Below are positions 1 to 9,385 of a DNA stretch of 64,000 nucleotides, one piece after another (within the stretch, counting starts at the first letter, position 1; each line of letters starts with the position of its first letter). The DNA comes from Streptomyces sp. MNU76 (GTDB lineage: Bacteria > Actinomycetota > Actinomycetes > Streptomycetales > Streptomycetaceae). The stretch is from the NCBI RefSeq assembly GCF_020982545.1, contig NZ_JAJKLK010000030.1, forward strand, positions 310,001 to 374,000, read 5' to 3'. The position numbers were made by a program, and so were the translations under genes. The notes under the pieces are model-generated. The model ran no database searches. It saw only the letters and a list, made by a program, of their open reading frames with translations, and was not told where the DNA came from.

Positions 1-1
1 A

Positions 2-391
2 CCGGCTACCCTGGCGGTCGCAGGGGTCGCCACGCTCAGTCTGTTGCTGGGGCAGTGGGTGCTGTACTACGTGATGCTGCTGATCGACCTGCTGTGCTTC
101 TGGACGCTGCGCAATCAAGCTGCCCTGCTCCTCCTCGTCTTCGCGCAAAACCTGCTGTCCGGGGTGTACGCACCGCTGTGGTATTTCCCCGACTGGTTCA
201 TCACCGTGAGCGCCTTCCTGCCCTTCCAGGCGACGCTCGCTGTGCCGCTCTCGCTGTACGTTGGTCGGCTTCCGCTTGCTGACGCCCTGCCCCAACTCGC
301 CCTCCAAGTGGGATGGGTGGTCTTGCTTGCTGTCCTGACCCGGATGCTGTGGCACCGCGCTGCACGGCGGGTCGTCTCTCAAGGAGGCTGA
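2..391 (+). CDS. ABC-2 type transporter permease, 3' part
   Basis: The reading frame is open from the left edge, so the 5' end lies outside the window. About 129 residues are visible and are almost entirely hydrophobic, with at least three membrane-spanning stretches and a basic C-terminal tail (WHRAARRV). This looks like the C-terminal half of an integral membrane permease of the ABC-2 export class. The stop lies 2 bases before the start of a second permease of similar kind, so the two are very likely co-translated half-transporters that dimerise and work with an ATPase encoded upstream. The substrate cannot be told. Confidence 0.7.
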   Translation, partial: PATLAVAGVATLSLLLGQWVLYYVMLLIDLLCFWTLRNQAALLLLVFAQNLLSGVYAPLWYFPDWFITVSAFLPFQATLAVPLSLYVGRLPLADALPQLALQVGWVVLLAVLTRMLWHRAARRVVSQGG

Positions 392-393
392 CC

Positions 394-1200
394 GTGTCCA
401 AATCGGCCGTGGCGGTCGCCTGGCGGATCACCAAGCTCAACTTCCGCGCGCAATTGGAGTACCGCACCGAGTTCTTCATGATGGTCGCCATCGGGGTGGT
501 CTGGCAGCTATCGGTCATCGTCTTCGCGACCGTGCTGCTCAGCCGATTCGCCGGGATGGGCGGCTGGGCTGCGTCCGACGCGCTGCTGATCGCGGCCATG
601 CGAATGCTGTCGCACGGTCTGTTCGTGCTGTTCTTCGGCCGGGTGCACTATCTGGCGCACCGGGTCCAGGAAGGTGTCATCGATGCGGCACTGCTGCGAC
701 CGATGCCCGTGTACCGGCAAGTGCAGCTGATGTTCTTCCCCACGAACGCAATAGGCGACCTCATCGTCGGTGTGGGCCTGTTCGTGGGGGCGATGCTCCG
801 CAGCACCCTGCATTGGACGCCGGGCCGGACCGCGTTTTTGGTGGCGGGCGTTCTCGGCGGGATGCTGGTGGAGGCGGCCCTGTTCACCGCTCTGTCGGCC
901 GCGTCGCTTCACTATCCGGCGACGTCGTATTGGGGCACCTGGTTGGAGGAACTTCTAGGGACTTTCGGGAGCTATCCGCTGAGCGTGCTGCCGACGGCGG
1001 TGTCCGGGGCGTTGACGTACGTACTACCGCTGGCGTTCATCGCGTACTTCCCAGCCGGGGTGCTAACGGGCCACGGCACGGAGCTCGGCGTCCCGGTGTG
1101 GGTGGCGGCGGCCTCCCCCGTTTTCGGACTGGCCGCCTTCATAGGCGCACGCCTGCTGTGGAACCGGAGCCTGCGGTATTACACCGGGGTCAACGGCTGA
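394..1200 (+). CDS. ABC-2 family transporter permease (PF06182-like)
   Basis: The protein has 268 residues and about six hydrophobic segments. The start is GTG at 394, chosen for the AAGGAGG ribosome site at 381-387; an earlier in-frame start at 313 would overlap the upstream gene heavily. The N-terminal pattern, a short basic helix (WRITKLNFRAQLEYRTEF) followed by membrane helices and a cytoplasmic loop with VQEGVIDAALLRPMP, is typical of ABC2_membrane_6 permeases. These form exporters with a second permease and an ATP-binding protein. The upstream gene is the likely partner. Substrate unknown. Transcription probably ends in the following non-coding stretch. Confidence 0.78.
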   Translation: MSKSAVAVAWRITKLNFRAQLEYRTEFFMMVAIGVVWQLSVIVFATVLLSRFAGMGGWAASDALLIAAMRMLSHGLFVLFFGRVHYLAHRVQEGVIDAALLRPMPVYRQVQLMFFPTNAIGDLIVGVGLFVGAMLRSTLHWTPGRTAFLVAGVLGGMLVEAALFTALSAASLHYPATSYWGTWLEELLGTFGSYPLSVLPTAVSGALTYVLPLAFIAYFPAGVLTGHGTELGVPVWVAAASPVFGLAAFIGARLLWNRSLRYYTGVNG

Positions 1201-1259
1201 GTGTCGTCTCCGGCATGATGGAACCCGGGTGCGGCCTCGCCACGGCTGGTAGGGACCGG

Positions 1260-1500
1260 TCAGTCTTCTGAGTGCGCCGCCGGGGCCGGAACCTGCGCGG
1301 CATGACCACGAAGTCGCTGAACTTCATGGTGATGAACCGCACCGCAGTCGGGGCGCTGGCTGTGCCGCAGCCACGTCGCGGCGGGCCGCTCCAGCCCGTA
1401 AAGCGCGTAGAACAGGTGTGCCCAATCGCGGCATTCTCCGGACGCCGCTCTTGCGCGTGAGACCCCGCTCCTGGTGGTGCCTGTGGGTGGCGCATGTGCA
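1260..1500 (-). pseudogene. Possible remnant of a small unrecognised gene
   Basis: The gap between 1201 and 1586 has no normal start-to-stop gene. One minus-strand frame, ending at a stop at 1260-1262, reads like real protein (CRDWAHLFYALYGLERP, then ATWLRHSQRPDCGAVHHHE) with good G/C third positions. It has no obvious ATG or GTG with a ribosome site. It may be the 3' end of a small actinomycete gene that has lost its start. Nothing else was recognised in this gap. Confidence 0.3.
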
Positions 1501-1586
1501 TGATCTCGATCTGGCGGAAGTGATTCTCGGCCAACTTCCAGGCCGGTTCGGCCGACTGGGCGCCCTCACCTGACGAGGCAGGTTTC

Positions 1587-2984
1587 TCAGGCGGCGACGC
1601 CGAGTTCGGTGCGGGTGCGGTGGATGAACTCGCGGACCTCGGGCTCGCGCCGCCAGGGGGCGAGGGCGTCGTTGAACTCGCGGACGTAGTCCTTGGCCCG
1701 GCTGGACTGGACGCGGGCGAGGATGTCGACGGACCGGTTGCCGAGTGCGAGGCCGTGGTCGAGGTCGCGCGCCTGGAGGTGGGCGGTTCCCACGATGGCG
1801 AGCCGCATGCCGACGGAGCGGGTGAAAATGCCCGGTGGCATAGCGGCGGCCTGCTGGTTCCAGGCCAGGGTGGACTTGGGGTTCTTCAGGTCGCGGAAGA
1901 CCTCGGCGGCGTCCGCTGACAGACGGGCGTGGTGATAGAAGTCGATCCATGCGGGCTCGTCCCCGCTGTCCGCCTTCGCCCGCCCCAGCAGATCCTCGGA
2001 GATCTTCAGGGCCTTCGAGGCCGCCTTCGGGTCGCGCTCGCGGGCGTGAGCGCGGGCCTCGATCAGTTTGGTGAACGCCAGCACCCGGGGCACGGCATGG
2101 CCCCTGGCTCGTTCGAAGGCGCCCTGCGTCATGTCGACGGCCTCGCTGGCGAATCCCCGCATGAGGGACTGCATGGCCATCGTGGTCAGGACGTAGCAGC
2201 CCAGTTGCACGTCGCCGCCGGCGCGGGCGAGGCGGAGGGCTTGGATGAAGTGCCGCTGGGCGGCGTCGTGCTGGCCGACGTCGAATGCCGTCCATCCGGC
2301 GAGCCGGGACAACTCGGCGGTCACCGAGAACAGTTCGCGGCCGATCCCGTCGGAGAACGAGCCCTGCAGCAGCGGGCCGGCCCGGCGGTCAAGACAGTCG
2401 GTGACGGAATTGGCCTTCCAGTTCCCGCCGCCGTATTTCGAGTCCCACCGCCTCGCGTCGTCTGCGGCCTCGCGCAGTTCGGCGAGGTCGGCCCGGCCGA
2501 CCTGCTTCCCGCCTTCATGGTCGGCGGTCTCGTCTGCGGGGGTGACGAGCCATCGGGTGACGGGGGTGGTGAAGGCGGAGGCGGCGAAGCCGGACCCAGC
2601 CTGGGTGAGGAAGTCGCGGCGGTTCACGGAGCTCCAGAACATGGTGGCGACGCGGACGGCGTCGGCGGGGTCCCTGGGGAAATCCAACCCCACCGAGGCG
2701 TCGATTGTCTCCGCCTCGCCCATCCCGATTTCATCGAGGCCGACGGGCCGGCTGAGCCTCTCGCCGAGGGCCTGCGCCAGCAGTTTCGGGACCGGCCATT
2801 TCGGCGTCATCCCTCGCCTGCACCAGTTCGCGACCGAAGTGTGCGAGTAGTCGGTCTCTATCCCGGCATGGTGGGCAAGCTGGTTGACGCGCAGAGCCAG
2901 GGACTTGTGGCTCGCGCCGCAGGCCTCGATGAGCCGGGCCAGGTCCGTGTTGGGCGGACGGGTCCGGCGCTTGGTCGATGCCAC
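1587..2984 (-). CDS. Helix-turn-helix / TPR-type transcriptional regulator
   Basis: The protein has 465 residues. Start GTG at 2984 is preceded by GGGAGAAGG; the frame stays open far upstream, but that part is antisense to the next gene and not believed. Residues 1-75 look like a Cro/XRE-type DNA-binding region (LARLIEACGASHKSLALRVN, then SVANWCRRG). The remainder is helical and TPR-like (AQRHFIQALRLARAGGD, AFTKLIEARAHARERD). A Tat-like RRDFLTQAG string sits near residue 150; it is common in this Streptomyces regulator class and is probably not a signal peptide. The gene is divergent from the asparagine-synthase-like gene at 3306, with about 320 bases between them, so it may control that operon. 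Confidence 0.72.
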   Translation of the reverse strand: MASTKRRTRPPNTDLARLIEACGASHKSLALRVNQLAHHAGIETDYSHTSVANWCRRGMTPKWPVPKLLAQALGERLSRPVGLDEIGMGEAETIDASVGLDFPRDPADAVRVATMFWSSVNRRDFLTQAGSGFAASAFTTPVTRWLVTPADETADHEGGKQVGRADLAELREAADDARRWDSKYGGGNWKANSVTDCLDRRAGPLLQGSFSDGIGRELFSVTAELSRLAGWTAFDVGQHDAAQRHFIQALRLARAGGDVQLGCYVLTTMAMQSLMRGFASEAVDMTQGAFERARGHAVPRVLAFTKLIEARAHARERDPKAASKALKISEDLLGRAKADSGDEPAWIDFYHHARLSADAAEVFRDLKNPKSTLAWNQQAAAMPPGIFTRSVGMRLAIVGTAHLQARDLDHGLALGNRSVDILARVQSSRAKDYVREFNDALAPWRREPEVREFIHRTRTELGVAA

Positions 2985-3305
2985 GACCTTCTCCCTTGCC
3001 GGCGGGCGGGACGCACACGACTCGAACAGACGGTTGAGCATGTGCGTCTGTACTCGGTGGAGCACGAGGTCCCGTACTCGGCTGGCAACGAAGAGTCGTA
3101 CGCGTTCCGCGGGTTGGGTCACCGAGGGTATGTCCTCGCGGGCCGCGGTGAACCGCGTCCGCGAGTTGTGAGCCCCCTTGCGAGCCCTCCCCGGGATCTT
3201 TCCGGACGGCTGTGATGAGAGCCCAGGCCGCCCCGGGGACCGGACCGGGTTCCTGCCGGCGGCGGCCGCCGTCAAGGCATCACCACACTCGGGGGTGAAC
3301 CAGGT
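2985..3305. promoter_or_regulatory. Divergent intergenic region (regulator / asnB-like operon)
   Basis: This stretch of about 320 bases separates two divergently transcribed genes and must hold both promoters. No consensus -35/-10 pair or clean operator stands out by eye. Open frames crossing it are extensions of neighbouring frames and are not supported as genes. Confidence 0.4.
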
Positions 3306-5072
3306 ATGTGCGGAATCGCAGGACTGGCCGGAGCCGACGGCGCCCGGCACGAGCACACGGTCGCCGCGATGGGCACCTCGCAGGCCCACCGCGGCCCGGA
3401 CGGCACCGTCCACGCCGCCACCGCGGACGGGCGGGCGGTGCTGGCGATGAACACGCTGCTGATCGTCGACCCGCACGCCCTGCCAGGCCCTTACCTCGAC
3501 CGCGAGAGCGGGGTCCTGCTGGCCTTCAACGGCGAGATCTACAACTACCGGGCCCAGGCTGCTGCTTGGGGCATTCCCCTCGCGCAACGGGAGACGGACG
3601 CGCATCTGCTGCTGCGGGCCTGGGCCAAACTCGGCCCTTCCTGCCTGGACGGGCTGGACGGCATGTTCGCCCTCGCGGCTTATGACCCGCGCGTCGGCAA
3701 GCTGTTCCTGGCCCGCGACCGGCTGGGGGAGAAGCCGCTCTACTGGCGTCTGGACGGCGGCCGGCTCGCGTTCGCCTCCGAGGTCACCACCTTGACCGGC
3801 TACGGACCGGCCCCGCTGGTCCTGCGGCCGGAGGTGATCGCGATCGAGACGCCGGCCGGCGTCGACACCCCGTTCCAGGGCATCCAGCTGCTGGCCCCGG
3901 CGACCCTGATGACCTTCGACGTCGCCACCGGCTCCCTGGACCAGCACGTCTACTGGACCCTGGCCGACCGCCAGCCCTTCACCGGAACCTACGCCGAGGC
4001 CCTGGCGAAGTTCTCCGTCGTCCTGACCGAGCAGGTTCCGCTGCGGGCTCCGGCAGGCGACTTCGCCCTCCTGCTCTCCGGCGGGCTTGATTCGTCGGTG
4101 CTGGCCTACCTGCTGCGGCCGCCGGTCTGCGTCACCGTCCGCTACCCGGGCCAGGACCGCCTCGACGAGTCGCAGATCGCGGCCCGGATCGCCTCCGACA
4201 TCGGCGCCGAACTCGTGGTGGTCGAGCCGGACCACATCGACTTCACCAAGGCCCTGCCGCACATGATGTCCGCGCTGGACTACCCGATGGGCAACGCCTC
4301 CACGTTCTCCGAATACATGGCCTACCGGAGGATTGCCGAACTCGGCCTGCGGGTCGTGGCCGGCGGCCTCGGCCCGGACGAGTTCCTCATGGGCTACGTC
4401 CGTCACTCCCTGGTCCTCTTCGGCGCCGAGGCCGTGCTGGCCGCCGGGATGGACGCCTACCGGCCGCTGGCCGCCAAGCTCCTGCACCCGGCCGGGGAGA
4501 AGCTGGATCCTGCGGAGGCGGTCACCCGGCTCGTCCTGCGCGGCCCCGACCCCGGCAACCGGATCCGCGCCCTGCTCGCGGGCACGATGGAGAAAGCCGG
4601 CGGGGACCTGGCCCGCGGGCTCACCCTCGCCGACCTGGCGACGGCCTGGCGGCCGCTGGTGATGACCAGCGACAAGCTCGCCTCCGCCTACGCTCTCGAA
4701 CGGCGGTCCCCCTACCTGGCCCGCGACCTGGTCGAGCTGTCCTACCGGCTTCCCGCCGAGCACAAGATCGCCCACCCGGCCGAGGGCAAGCGGATCCTGC
4801 GGGATGCCGCGAAGGCCGTCGGCCTGCCCCGGGAGGTCTGGGGCAGCCGGGACAAGCTCGGCTTCGCCTCTCCGGTTCCCTCCTGGCTGAACGGGCCGCT
4901 GGCGGCGTGGGCGGACGCCCAGATCCGCGCCGCCCTCGCGGAGGCCCCGGTCGCGATGCGCCTGTTACTGGAGGGCGGACTCAAACCGGGCGGGCGGTTC
5001 GACCGCACCCGGACGCAGGCACTCATGGCGGCCGCCTGGTTGGGTGACCAGACAGCGAGGGCGGCCGCATGA
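3306..5072 (+). CDS. Asparagine synthase (glutamine-hydrolysing)-like amidotransferase
   Basis: The protein has 588 residues and starts MCGIAGLAG, so Cys2 is the N-terminal nucleophile of class II glutamine amidotransferases. RGPDG and FNGEIYNYRA are the usual glutaminase motifs. The synthetase half carries the ATP-pyrophosphatase loop LLLSGGLDSSVL near residue 258 and an ERRSPYLARDLVE motif near residue 460. The family uses glutamine and ATP to amidate an aspartate or another carboxylate. Many Streptomyces paralogues act in specialised metabolism, so asparagine may not be the product. A NUDIX hydrolase and a UDP-glucose dehydrogenase follow on the same strand, so the three probably form one operon, perhaps modifying a sugar or peptide. 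Confidence 0.85.
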   Translation: MCGIAGLAGADGARHEHTVAAMGTSQAHRGPDGTVHAATADGRAVLAMNTLLIVDPHALPGPYLDRESGVLLAFNGEIYNYRAQAAAWGIPLAQRETDAHLLLRAWAKLGPSCLDGLDGMFALAAYDPRVGKLFLARDRLGEKPLYWRLDGGRLAFASEVTTLTGYGPAPLVLRPEVIAIETPAGVDTPFQGIQLLAPATLMTFDVATGSLDQHVYWTLADRQPFTGTYAEALAKFSVVLTEQVPLRAPAGDFALLLSGGLDSSVLAYLLRPPVCVTVRYPGQDRLDESQIAARIASDIGAELVVVEPDHIDFTKALPHMMSALDYPMGNASTFSEYMAYRRIAELGLRVVAGGLGPDEFLMGYVRHSLVLFGAEAVLAAGMDAYRPLAAKLLHPAGEKLDPAEAVTRLVLRGPDPGNRIRALLAGTMEKAGGDLARGLTLADLATAWRPLVMTSDKLASAYALERRSPYLARDLVELSYRLPAEHKIAHPAEGKRILRDAAKAVGLPREVWGSRDKLGFASPVPSWLNGPLAAWADAQIRAALAEAPVAMRLLLEGGLKPGGRFDRTRTQALMAAAWLGDQTARAAA

Positions 5073-5100
5073 CGGCCCCTCACCTCACTACGGTGTCCGG

Positions 5101-5535
5101 ATGCACCAGGACACCACTGCCGACAGCCCGTCCGCCGCCCGCGGAGCGGTCGCGATCATCACCAACCACCGCGGCGAACTCCTCCTCCACCTCCGCGACG
5201 ACCTGCCCGGCATCGCCTGGCCGAACCACTGGAGCGTCCTGGGAGGCGGCTGCGACCCCGGCGAGAGACCACGCCAGGCGATCGTCCGCGAACTCGACGA
5301 GGAAGCCGGCCTGACCGTCGACGGCTTGACCGAGCTGTTCGAGATCCGCGACGAGCACGGCTCCGGCCAGATCATCACCTTCTTCGCCGCCTCCTGGGAC
5401 GGCGACGAGACCGAACTGCCCCTCGCCGAGGGCGTCAAGCTCCAGTTCCTCGCCCCCGAAGACCTCGAAGTCCGCACGATCCCGCCGTTCATCCGGGACG
5501 GGATCAACCACTACCTGGCCACCCGGCCCGCCTGA
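5101..5535 (+). CDS. NUDIX hydrolase
   Basis: The protein has 144 residues and starts at ATG 5101; a start at 5044 would overlap the preceding gene by 29 bases. The full Nudix box is present as GGCDPGERPRQAIVRELDEE followed by AGL, which supplies the metal-binding glutamates. Such enzymes hydrolyse a diphosphate linked to another group X, often nucleotide sugars or oxidised nucleotides. The gene lies 28 bases after the asparagine-synthase-like gene and 73 bases before a UDP-glucose dehydrogenase, which hints at a nucleotide-sugar substrate, but this is inference. Confidence 0.85.
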   Translation: MHQDTTADSPSAARGAVAIITNHRGELLLHLRDDLPGIAWPNHWSVLGGGCDPGERPRQAIVRELDEEAGLTVDGLTELFEIRDEHGSGQIITFFAASWDGDETELPLAEGVKLQFLAPEDLEVRTIPPFIRDGINHYLATRPA

Positions 5536-5608
5536 ACACCCCGCCCGCACGGGCGGAGCGAGGGGTGAGGCCCGTCGGCGGCCCCCACCCTCACGAAGGA
5601 ACCCGCTC

Positions 5609-6928
5609 ATGAAGCTCACCGTCGTCGGCTGCGGCTACCTCGGCGCCACCCACGCGGCCTGCATGGCCGAACTCGGCCACGAGGTCCTCGGCATGGACTG
5701 CGACATCGACAAGGTCCACACCCTCGGCTCCGGCAAAGCACCCTTCCACGAACGCGGCCTCGACGATATGCTGGCCCGCCACACCGCCTCCGGCCGCCTG
5801 AAGTTCACCACCTCCTACGCCGAGGCCGCCGCCTTCGCCGACCTGCACTTCATCGGCGTCGGCACACCCCAGCAACCCGGCGAGCACGCCTACGACCTCA
5901 CCCATCTCTTCGCAGCCGTCCGCCAGCTCGCGCCCCGCCTCAAACACCCGGCGGTCATCGCGGTGAAGTCGACCGTCCCGGTCGGCACCGCACCCCGCGT
6001 CCGCGACCTGCTGCACGAGTTCGCGCCCGCCGGGGACGCTGTCGAGGTCGCCTGGAACCCGGAGTTCCTGCGCGAGTCGTTCGCTGTTGAGGACACCCTG
6101 CGCCCCGACCGCCTCGTCCTCGGCTTCGCCACCGAGCGCTCCCGGGCCGAGACGGTGCTGCGGCAGTGCTTCGAGAAGATCATCAAGGCGGGGACGCCGA
6201 CGATCGTCACCGACTGGGCCACCGCCGAACTCGCCAAAGCCTCCGCGAACGCCTTCCTCGCCACGAAGATCTCCTTCATCAACGCCATCGCCGAGGTCTG
6301 CGAGGCATCCGGCGCCGACGTCGGCCGGCTCGCCGACATCCTCGGCCACGACACACGGATCGGGCGGCGCGGGATGCGTCCCGGCCTCGGCTTCGGCGGC
6401 GGCTGCCTGCCGAAGGACATCCGCGGGTTCATGGCCCGCGCCGGCGAACTCGGCGTCGGCCAAGCCCTGACGATCCTCCGCGAGGTCGACGCGATCAACA
6501 ACCGGCGCCGCGAGCGCATGGTCGACCTCGCCCGCGAACAGGCCGGCGGCAACCTCAGCGGCAAGCGGATCACCGTCTGGGGCGCCGCCTTCAAGCCCGA
6601 CACCGACGACATCCGCGACTCGCCCGCCCTCGCCGTCGCCCACAAGCTCCACGAACTCGGCGCAAGCGTCACCGTCACCGACCCGAAGGCCCTCGACAAC
6701 GCCCGCAAGGCCCACCCGGAACTCGACTACGCCGACGACCCCATCGCCGCCGCCCAGGGCGGCGATCTGCTCCTGCACCTGACCGAGTGGCCGCAGTACT
6801 CCCACGTCGACCCGCACCGCCTCGCCGCCCACGTCACCACCCCGAAGGTCATCGACGGCCGCAGCACCCTCAACCCCGCCCTCTGGCGCGAAGCCGGCTG
6901 GACCTTCCGCGCCCTCGGCCGCCCCTGA
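5609..6928 (+). CDS. UDP-glucose 6-dehydrogenase family protein
   Basis: The protein has 439 residues and starts at ATG 5609 after GAAGGAA. The N-terminal Rossmann fold has VVGCGYLGATHA. The central helix region includes TAELAKASANAFLATKISF, and the catalytic cysteine lies in GFGGGCLPKDIRG near residue 266. The C-terminal domain has VWGAAFKPDTDDIRDSPA and ends with a typical IDGRSTLN. The family oxidises UDP-glucose, or a related UDP-sugar, to the uronic acid with two NAD+. Length and motifs are complete. It is the third gene of the operon starting at 3306. Confidence 0.88.
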   Translation: MKLTVVGCGYLGATHAACMAELGHEVLGMDCDIDKVHTLGSGKAPFHERGLDDMLARHTASGRLKFTTSYAEAAAFADLHFIGVGTPQQPGEHAYDLTHLFAAVRQLAPRLKHPAVIAVKSTVPVGTAPRVRDLLHEFAPAGDAVEVAWNPEFLRESFAVEDTLRPDRLVLGFATERSRAETVLRQCFEKIIKAGTPTIVTDWATAELAKASANAFLATKISFINAIAEVCEASGADVGRLADILGHDTRIGRRGMRPGLGFGGGCLPKDIRGFMARAGELGVGQALTILREVDAINNRRRERMVDLAREQAGGNLSGKRITVWGAAFKPDTDDIRDSPALAVAHKLHELGASVTVTDPKALDNARKAHPELDYADDPIAAAQGGDLLLHLTEWPQYSHVDPHRLAAHVTTPKVIDGRSTLNPALWREAGWTFRALGRP

Positions 6929-7600
6929 ATCTGTCACCACCGGCTGCTGGCCCAGACCAGGGAGAACACCTGGTCACGGACCCGCAGCCGTCACGGCACC
7001 CGGCGACAGGCACTCACCGGGACAGTTCCTGCGACATTGTTGACCATGACAGCGACATCGTCGTCGTGGTCGGCGGTCCACGACGTCGACGAAACGGGGA
7101 GCCGAGCAGAGCCTGCGCCACTCGGTCCGCCGCTTCCCGGTCACCGTCCTGCCGCATCCCGTGCCAGCCCCGCAGATTGGAGGGCACTCGCGGGCAGGCA
7201 CACCCCGCAGCGGGATCACGGCTCCTGCTCCAGTCGCGGCGCGGGCGCGGGAACCGGGCAGCACAAAGCCCCGGCTGGACGGGGGAGGCCAGCCGGGGCC
7301 GTGGGTGGTGGCGTGCGGAGGGCGGTCGCCTCTCGGCGAAGTGCTCCATGGGGCTTCAGCCGAACGATCGTCCCCATGGGCTATAGGTGAGGCCCGGGGA
7401 CACTGTCCCCTCCGCAGCCACGTACATCAAGAACAGCGAACTGCCTCTGCCTGTTCCCTCGTTGATGCCGCCCAGGCGTGTGAACTGCAGCACGCCATGG
7501 AGGACCTGGCGCAGGAACGGAGCCGGGGCAGCCGCTACTCGGACGGGTGATGCTGACGCATCAGCGAAACCCTGCCCGCCGCCAGGACGTAGTGCCGTAC
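6929..7600. other. Intergenic region without a supported gene
   Basis: Several short open frames overlap here on both strands, but none has a convincing start, ribosome site or recognisable sequence. A strong hairpin lies at 7268-7299. The stretch may contain decayed sequence. Confidence 0.4.
7268..7299. terminator. Perfect 11-bp hairpin, terminator-like
   Basis: GCCCCGGCTGG at 7268-7278 pairs with CCAGCCGGGGC at 7289-7299 around a 10-base purine-rich loop. There is no U-run, which is usual for Streptomyces terminators. It lies about 340 bases after the dehydrogenase gene and could end that operon. Confidence 0.55.
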
Positions 7601-7810
7601 GTGAACCCGATCAACGAAGTGCATGTACAGGAGCCGGGGTTGGCCGTCGTCGACATCACGGCCGCCGACGCCGCGACCGCTCTCGCCCTCCAGGAGGCTC
7701 TCGCCGCACAGTGGGCGACGGCGACCGCAGACCGTGTCACGCGCGATCCGGGCCAGCCCGGTGTACGGCTGCGCTGCTACCTGGATTTGCGCCAGCCGCT
7801 CGGCTCATAA
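7601..7810 (+). CDS. DUF6207 family protein
   Basis: The protein has 69 residues from GTG 7601; the frame also allows a start at 7547, so the N-terminus is uncertain. The pattern NEVHVQEPGLAVVDITAADA, an ALQEALAAQWATATADR helix, and the ending GVRLRCYLDLRQPLGS match a small family common in Streptomyces. Its function is not known. No ribosome site is clear for either start. The gene stands alone between the dehydrogenase operon and the ABC-3C operon. Confidence 0.7.
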   Translation: MNPINEVHVQEPGLAVVDITAADAATALALQEALAAQWATATADRVTRDPGQPGVRLRCYLDLRQPLGS

Positions 7811-8114
7811 ACCCGGCAGTGGGCCGGAGTTGGCCGTGACATCCCGTCTCTGGGGCGGGATGTACCGCACGGCTGCCGGGCGCCACGGATGACGTCCCGT
7901 CTGTCGGCAATGCCGGAGGCGCTTCTGCTGGTACGCCAGCGGGACGGTTGGGAGCCCGCTTTGGCCGACGAGTGGAATTCTGAACTCCCACAGGCGTCAG
8001 GCCCTGTCCGAGAGGTGCTACGTTACGCCGACAGGGGAGCGGGGTCCGGTTCATGCCGATTCGCCGCATGCGGCATGTCTCGGCTGGTCGTCACAGCTGG
8101 CGAGCCGACGGCCG
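7811..8114. other. Upstream region of the ABC-3C operon, no gene seen
   Basis: About 300 bases between the DUF6207 gene and the ABC-3C operon. Nothing in it reads as a supported gene. It presumably contains the promoter for the operon, but no consensus elements were identified. Confidence 0.35.
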
Positions 8115-9383
8115 TTGATACAGGTCCGACCGCAAGTGGGGAACGTGGCGCAAGCAGGGTCGCATTCGGCGGCAGGCCAGATGACCGGATACCTCTACCA
8201 GTGCGAACTGGCCCTGCTGGAACTCGCCGAGCGCAGCTGGGACGACATCACGGTCGAAGTCCGCATGGAAGTCCTCGACGACATCGAGTTCCTGTACCAG
8301 GACAGCAGCGACCCGTTCGTGCTGCTGCAGTCCAAACACCGTGAGCGTGCCGGGCGGCTGAGCGAGACGGGCAAGGACTTCTGGCGCTCGGTCGCCTCCT
8401 GGGTCGATGCTCTGACCGTGCTGGGGCGTCTGTCTGACGGGACCATGCCGCTGCTGCGGCTGGCCACCACTCAGGTAGCGGCCGAAGGCACCTTCCTCCA
8501 CAAACTCCGCCCCGGCCCCGGGCGTTCCGTCGACGATGCCCTGGCCGGCATGGAGACGGTCGCGAGAGCGGCCGAGCCCGGCAACACCGCGGACGACCGC
8601 AAGAAGTTCACCGACCTCACCCCTGCCCAGCGCTACCGGCTGGTCGCCGCCATGGAGATCAGCGATGCGTCGCCGCTGATGTCAGACCTCGACTCTAAGC
8701 TGGCCCGCGCACTGGGGATCAGGCCTGGCCAGCACGCCCGCGCCATCCTCGACGACATCAAGGGGTGGTGGTACGGCATGGCCGTGGAGTTGCTGGACAA
8801 GAACCGAACACGGGCCTCGGCCACCGCCCAGGAACTGCAGTGCCGCCTGGAAGAGACCCTCGACCGGTTCACGGGCAAGAACCTGCCCATCACCGAAACA
8901 CTGCGCCGCCTCACCCAGGCCGAGATCACGGCCTACAAGAACGACCTGGTCGTTGCCCAGATGCAGTGGATCGGCCTCAAGGACCGCACCATCGCCAGCC
9001 ACTTGCGCGACTACCACTATGCCCGTGCGCAGCGCTCCGCATGGCTGCGCGACTTCACGATCACCGAACAGGCCCTCGGCGACTACGAGCGGCTCCTGTG
9101 GGACGAGTGGGACCACGTCTTCACCCGGCACACGGACGCGGTCGAGGACGATACTCCCGCCGCCGAACGCAAGGCCGTCGGTAAACGCGTCCTCGACGAC
9201 TCCATGGACAAGGCCGCTGGCATTCCCGCCCGCCCCGGCAGCACCACCGAAAGCTGGATCGGACGCGGCACCCTGCACAGTCTCGCTGGCAGGGCCCACA
9301 GCGCCGAGGACGATGAATCGGTCGGTTGGCATCCCGACTATCCCGACCTGTGCCAGAACCACAACGAGCAGCCAGGCCAGTGA
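8115..9383 (+). CDS. ABC-3C conflict system nuclease/C-terminal-domain component
   Basis: The protein has up to 422 residues. The start at TTG 8115 is uncertain; GTG at 8136 or 8145 would also fit. Near the N-terminus, AAGQMTGYLYQCELALLEL followed by VEVRMEVLDDIEFL and FVLLQSKHR matches the GxxYQ...DD...QxK pattern of PD-(D/E)XK-like effector domains in ABC three-component systems and DUF4297-type proteins. The long helical remainder ends in a region like the ABC-3C C-terminal domain (DYERLLWDEWDHVF). It overlaps the middle-component gene by 4 bases at a GTG start (9380) and is followed by a DUF3732 ATPase, the classic three-gene order. Likely role: an effector that damages nucleic acid when the ATPase senses invasion. 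Activity is inferred. Confidence 0.72.
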   Translation: MIQVRPQVGNVAQAGSHSAAGQMTGYLYQCELALLELAERSWDDITVEVRMEVLDDIEFLYQDSSDPFVLLQSKHRERAGRLSETGKDFWRSVASWVDALTVLGRLSDGTMPLLRLATTQVAAEGTFLHKLRPGPGRSVDDALAGMETVARAAEPGNTADDRKKFTDLTPAQRYRLVAAMEISDASPLMSDLDSKLARALGIRPGQHARAILDDIKGWWYGMAVELLDKNRTRASATAQELQCRLEETLDRFTGKNLPITETLRRLTQAEITAYKNDLVVAQMQWIGLKDRTIASHLRDYHYARAQRSAWLRDFTITEQALGDYERLLWDEWDHVFTRHTDAVEDDTPAAERKAVGKRVLDDSMDKAAGIPARPGSTTESWIGRGTLHSLAGRAHSAEDDESVGWHPDYPDLCQNHNEQPGQ

Positions 9384-9385
9384 CC

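Noticed and set aside
2985..4775. Long minus-strand extension (to 1062 codons) of the regulator frame
   Set aside because: It runs antisense to the asparagine-synthase-like gene and its composition follows from G/C third-position bias; a good start with ribosome site exists at 2984.
7037..7550. Short plus-strand ORFs between the dehydrogenase and DUF6207 genes
   Set aside because: No ribosome sites, recognised sequence or consistent codon use.
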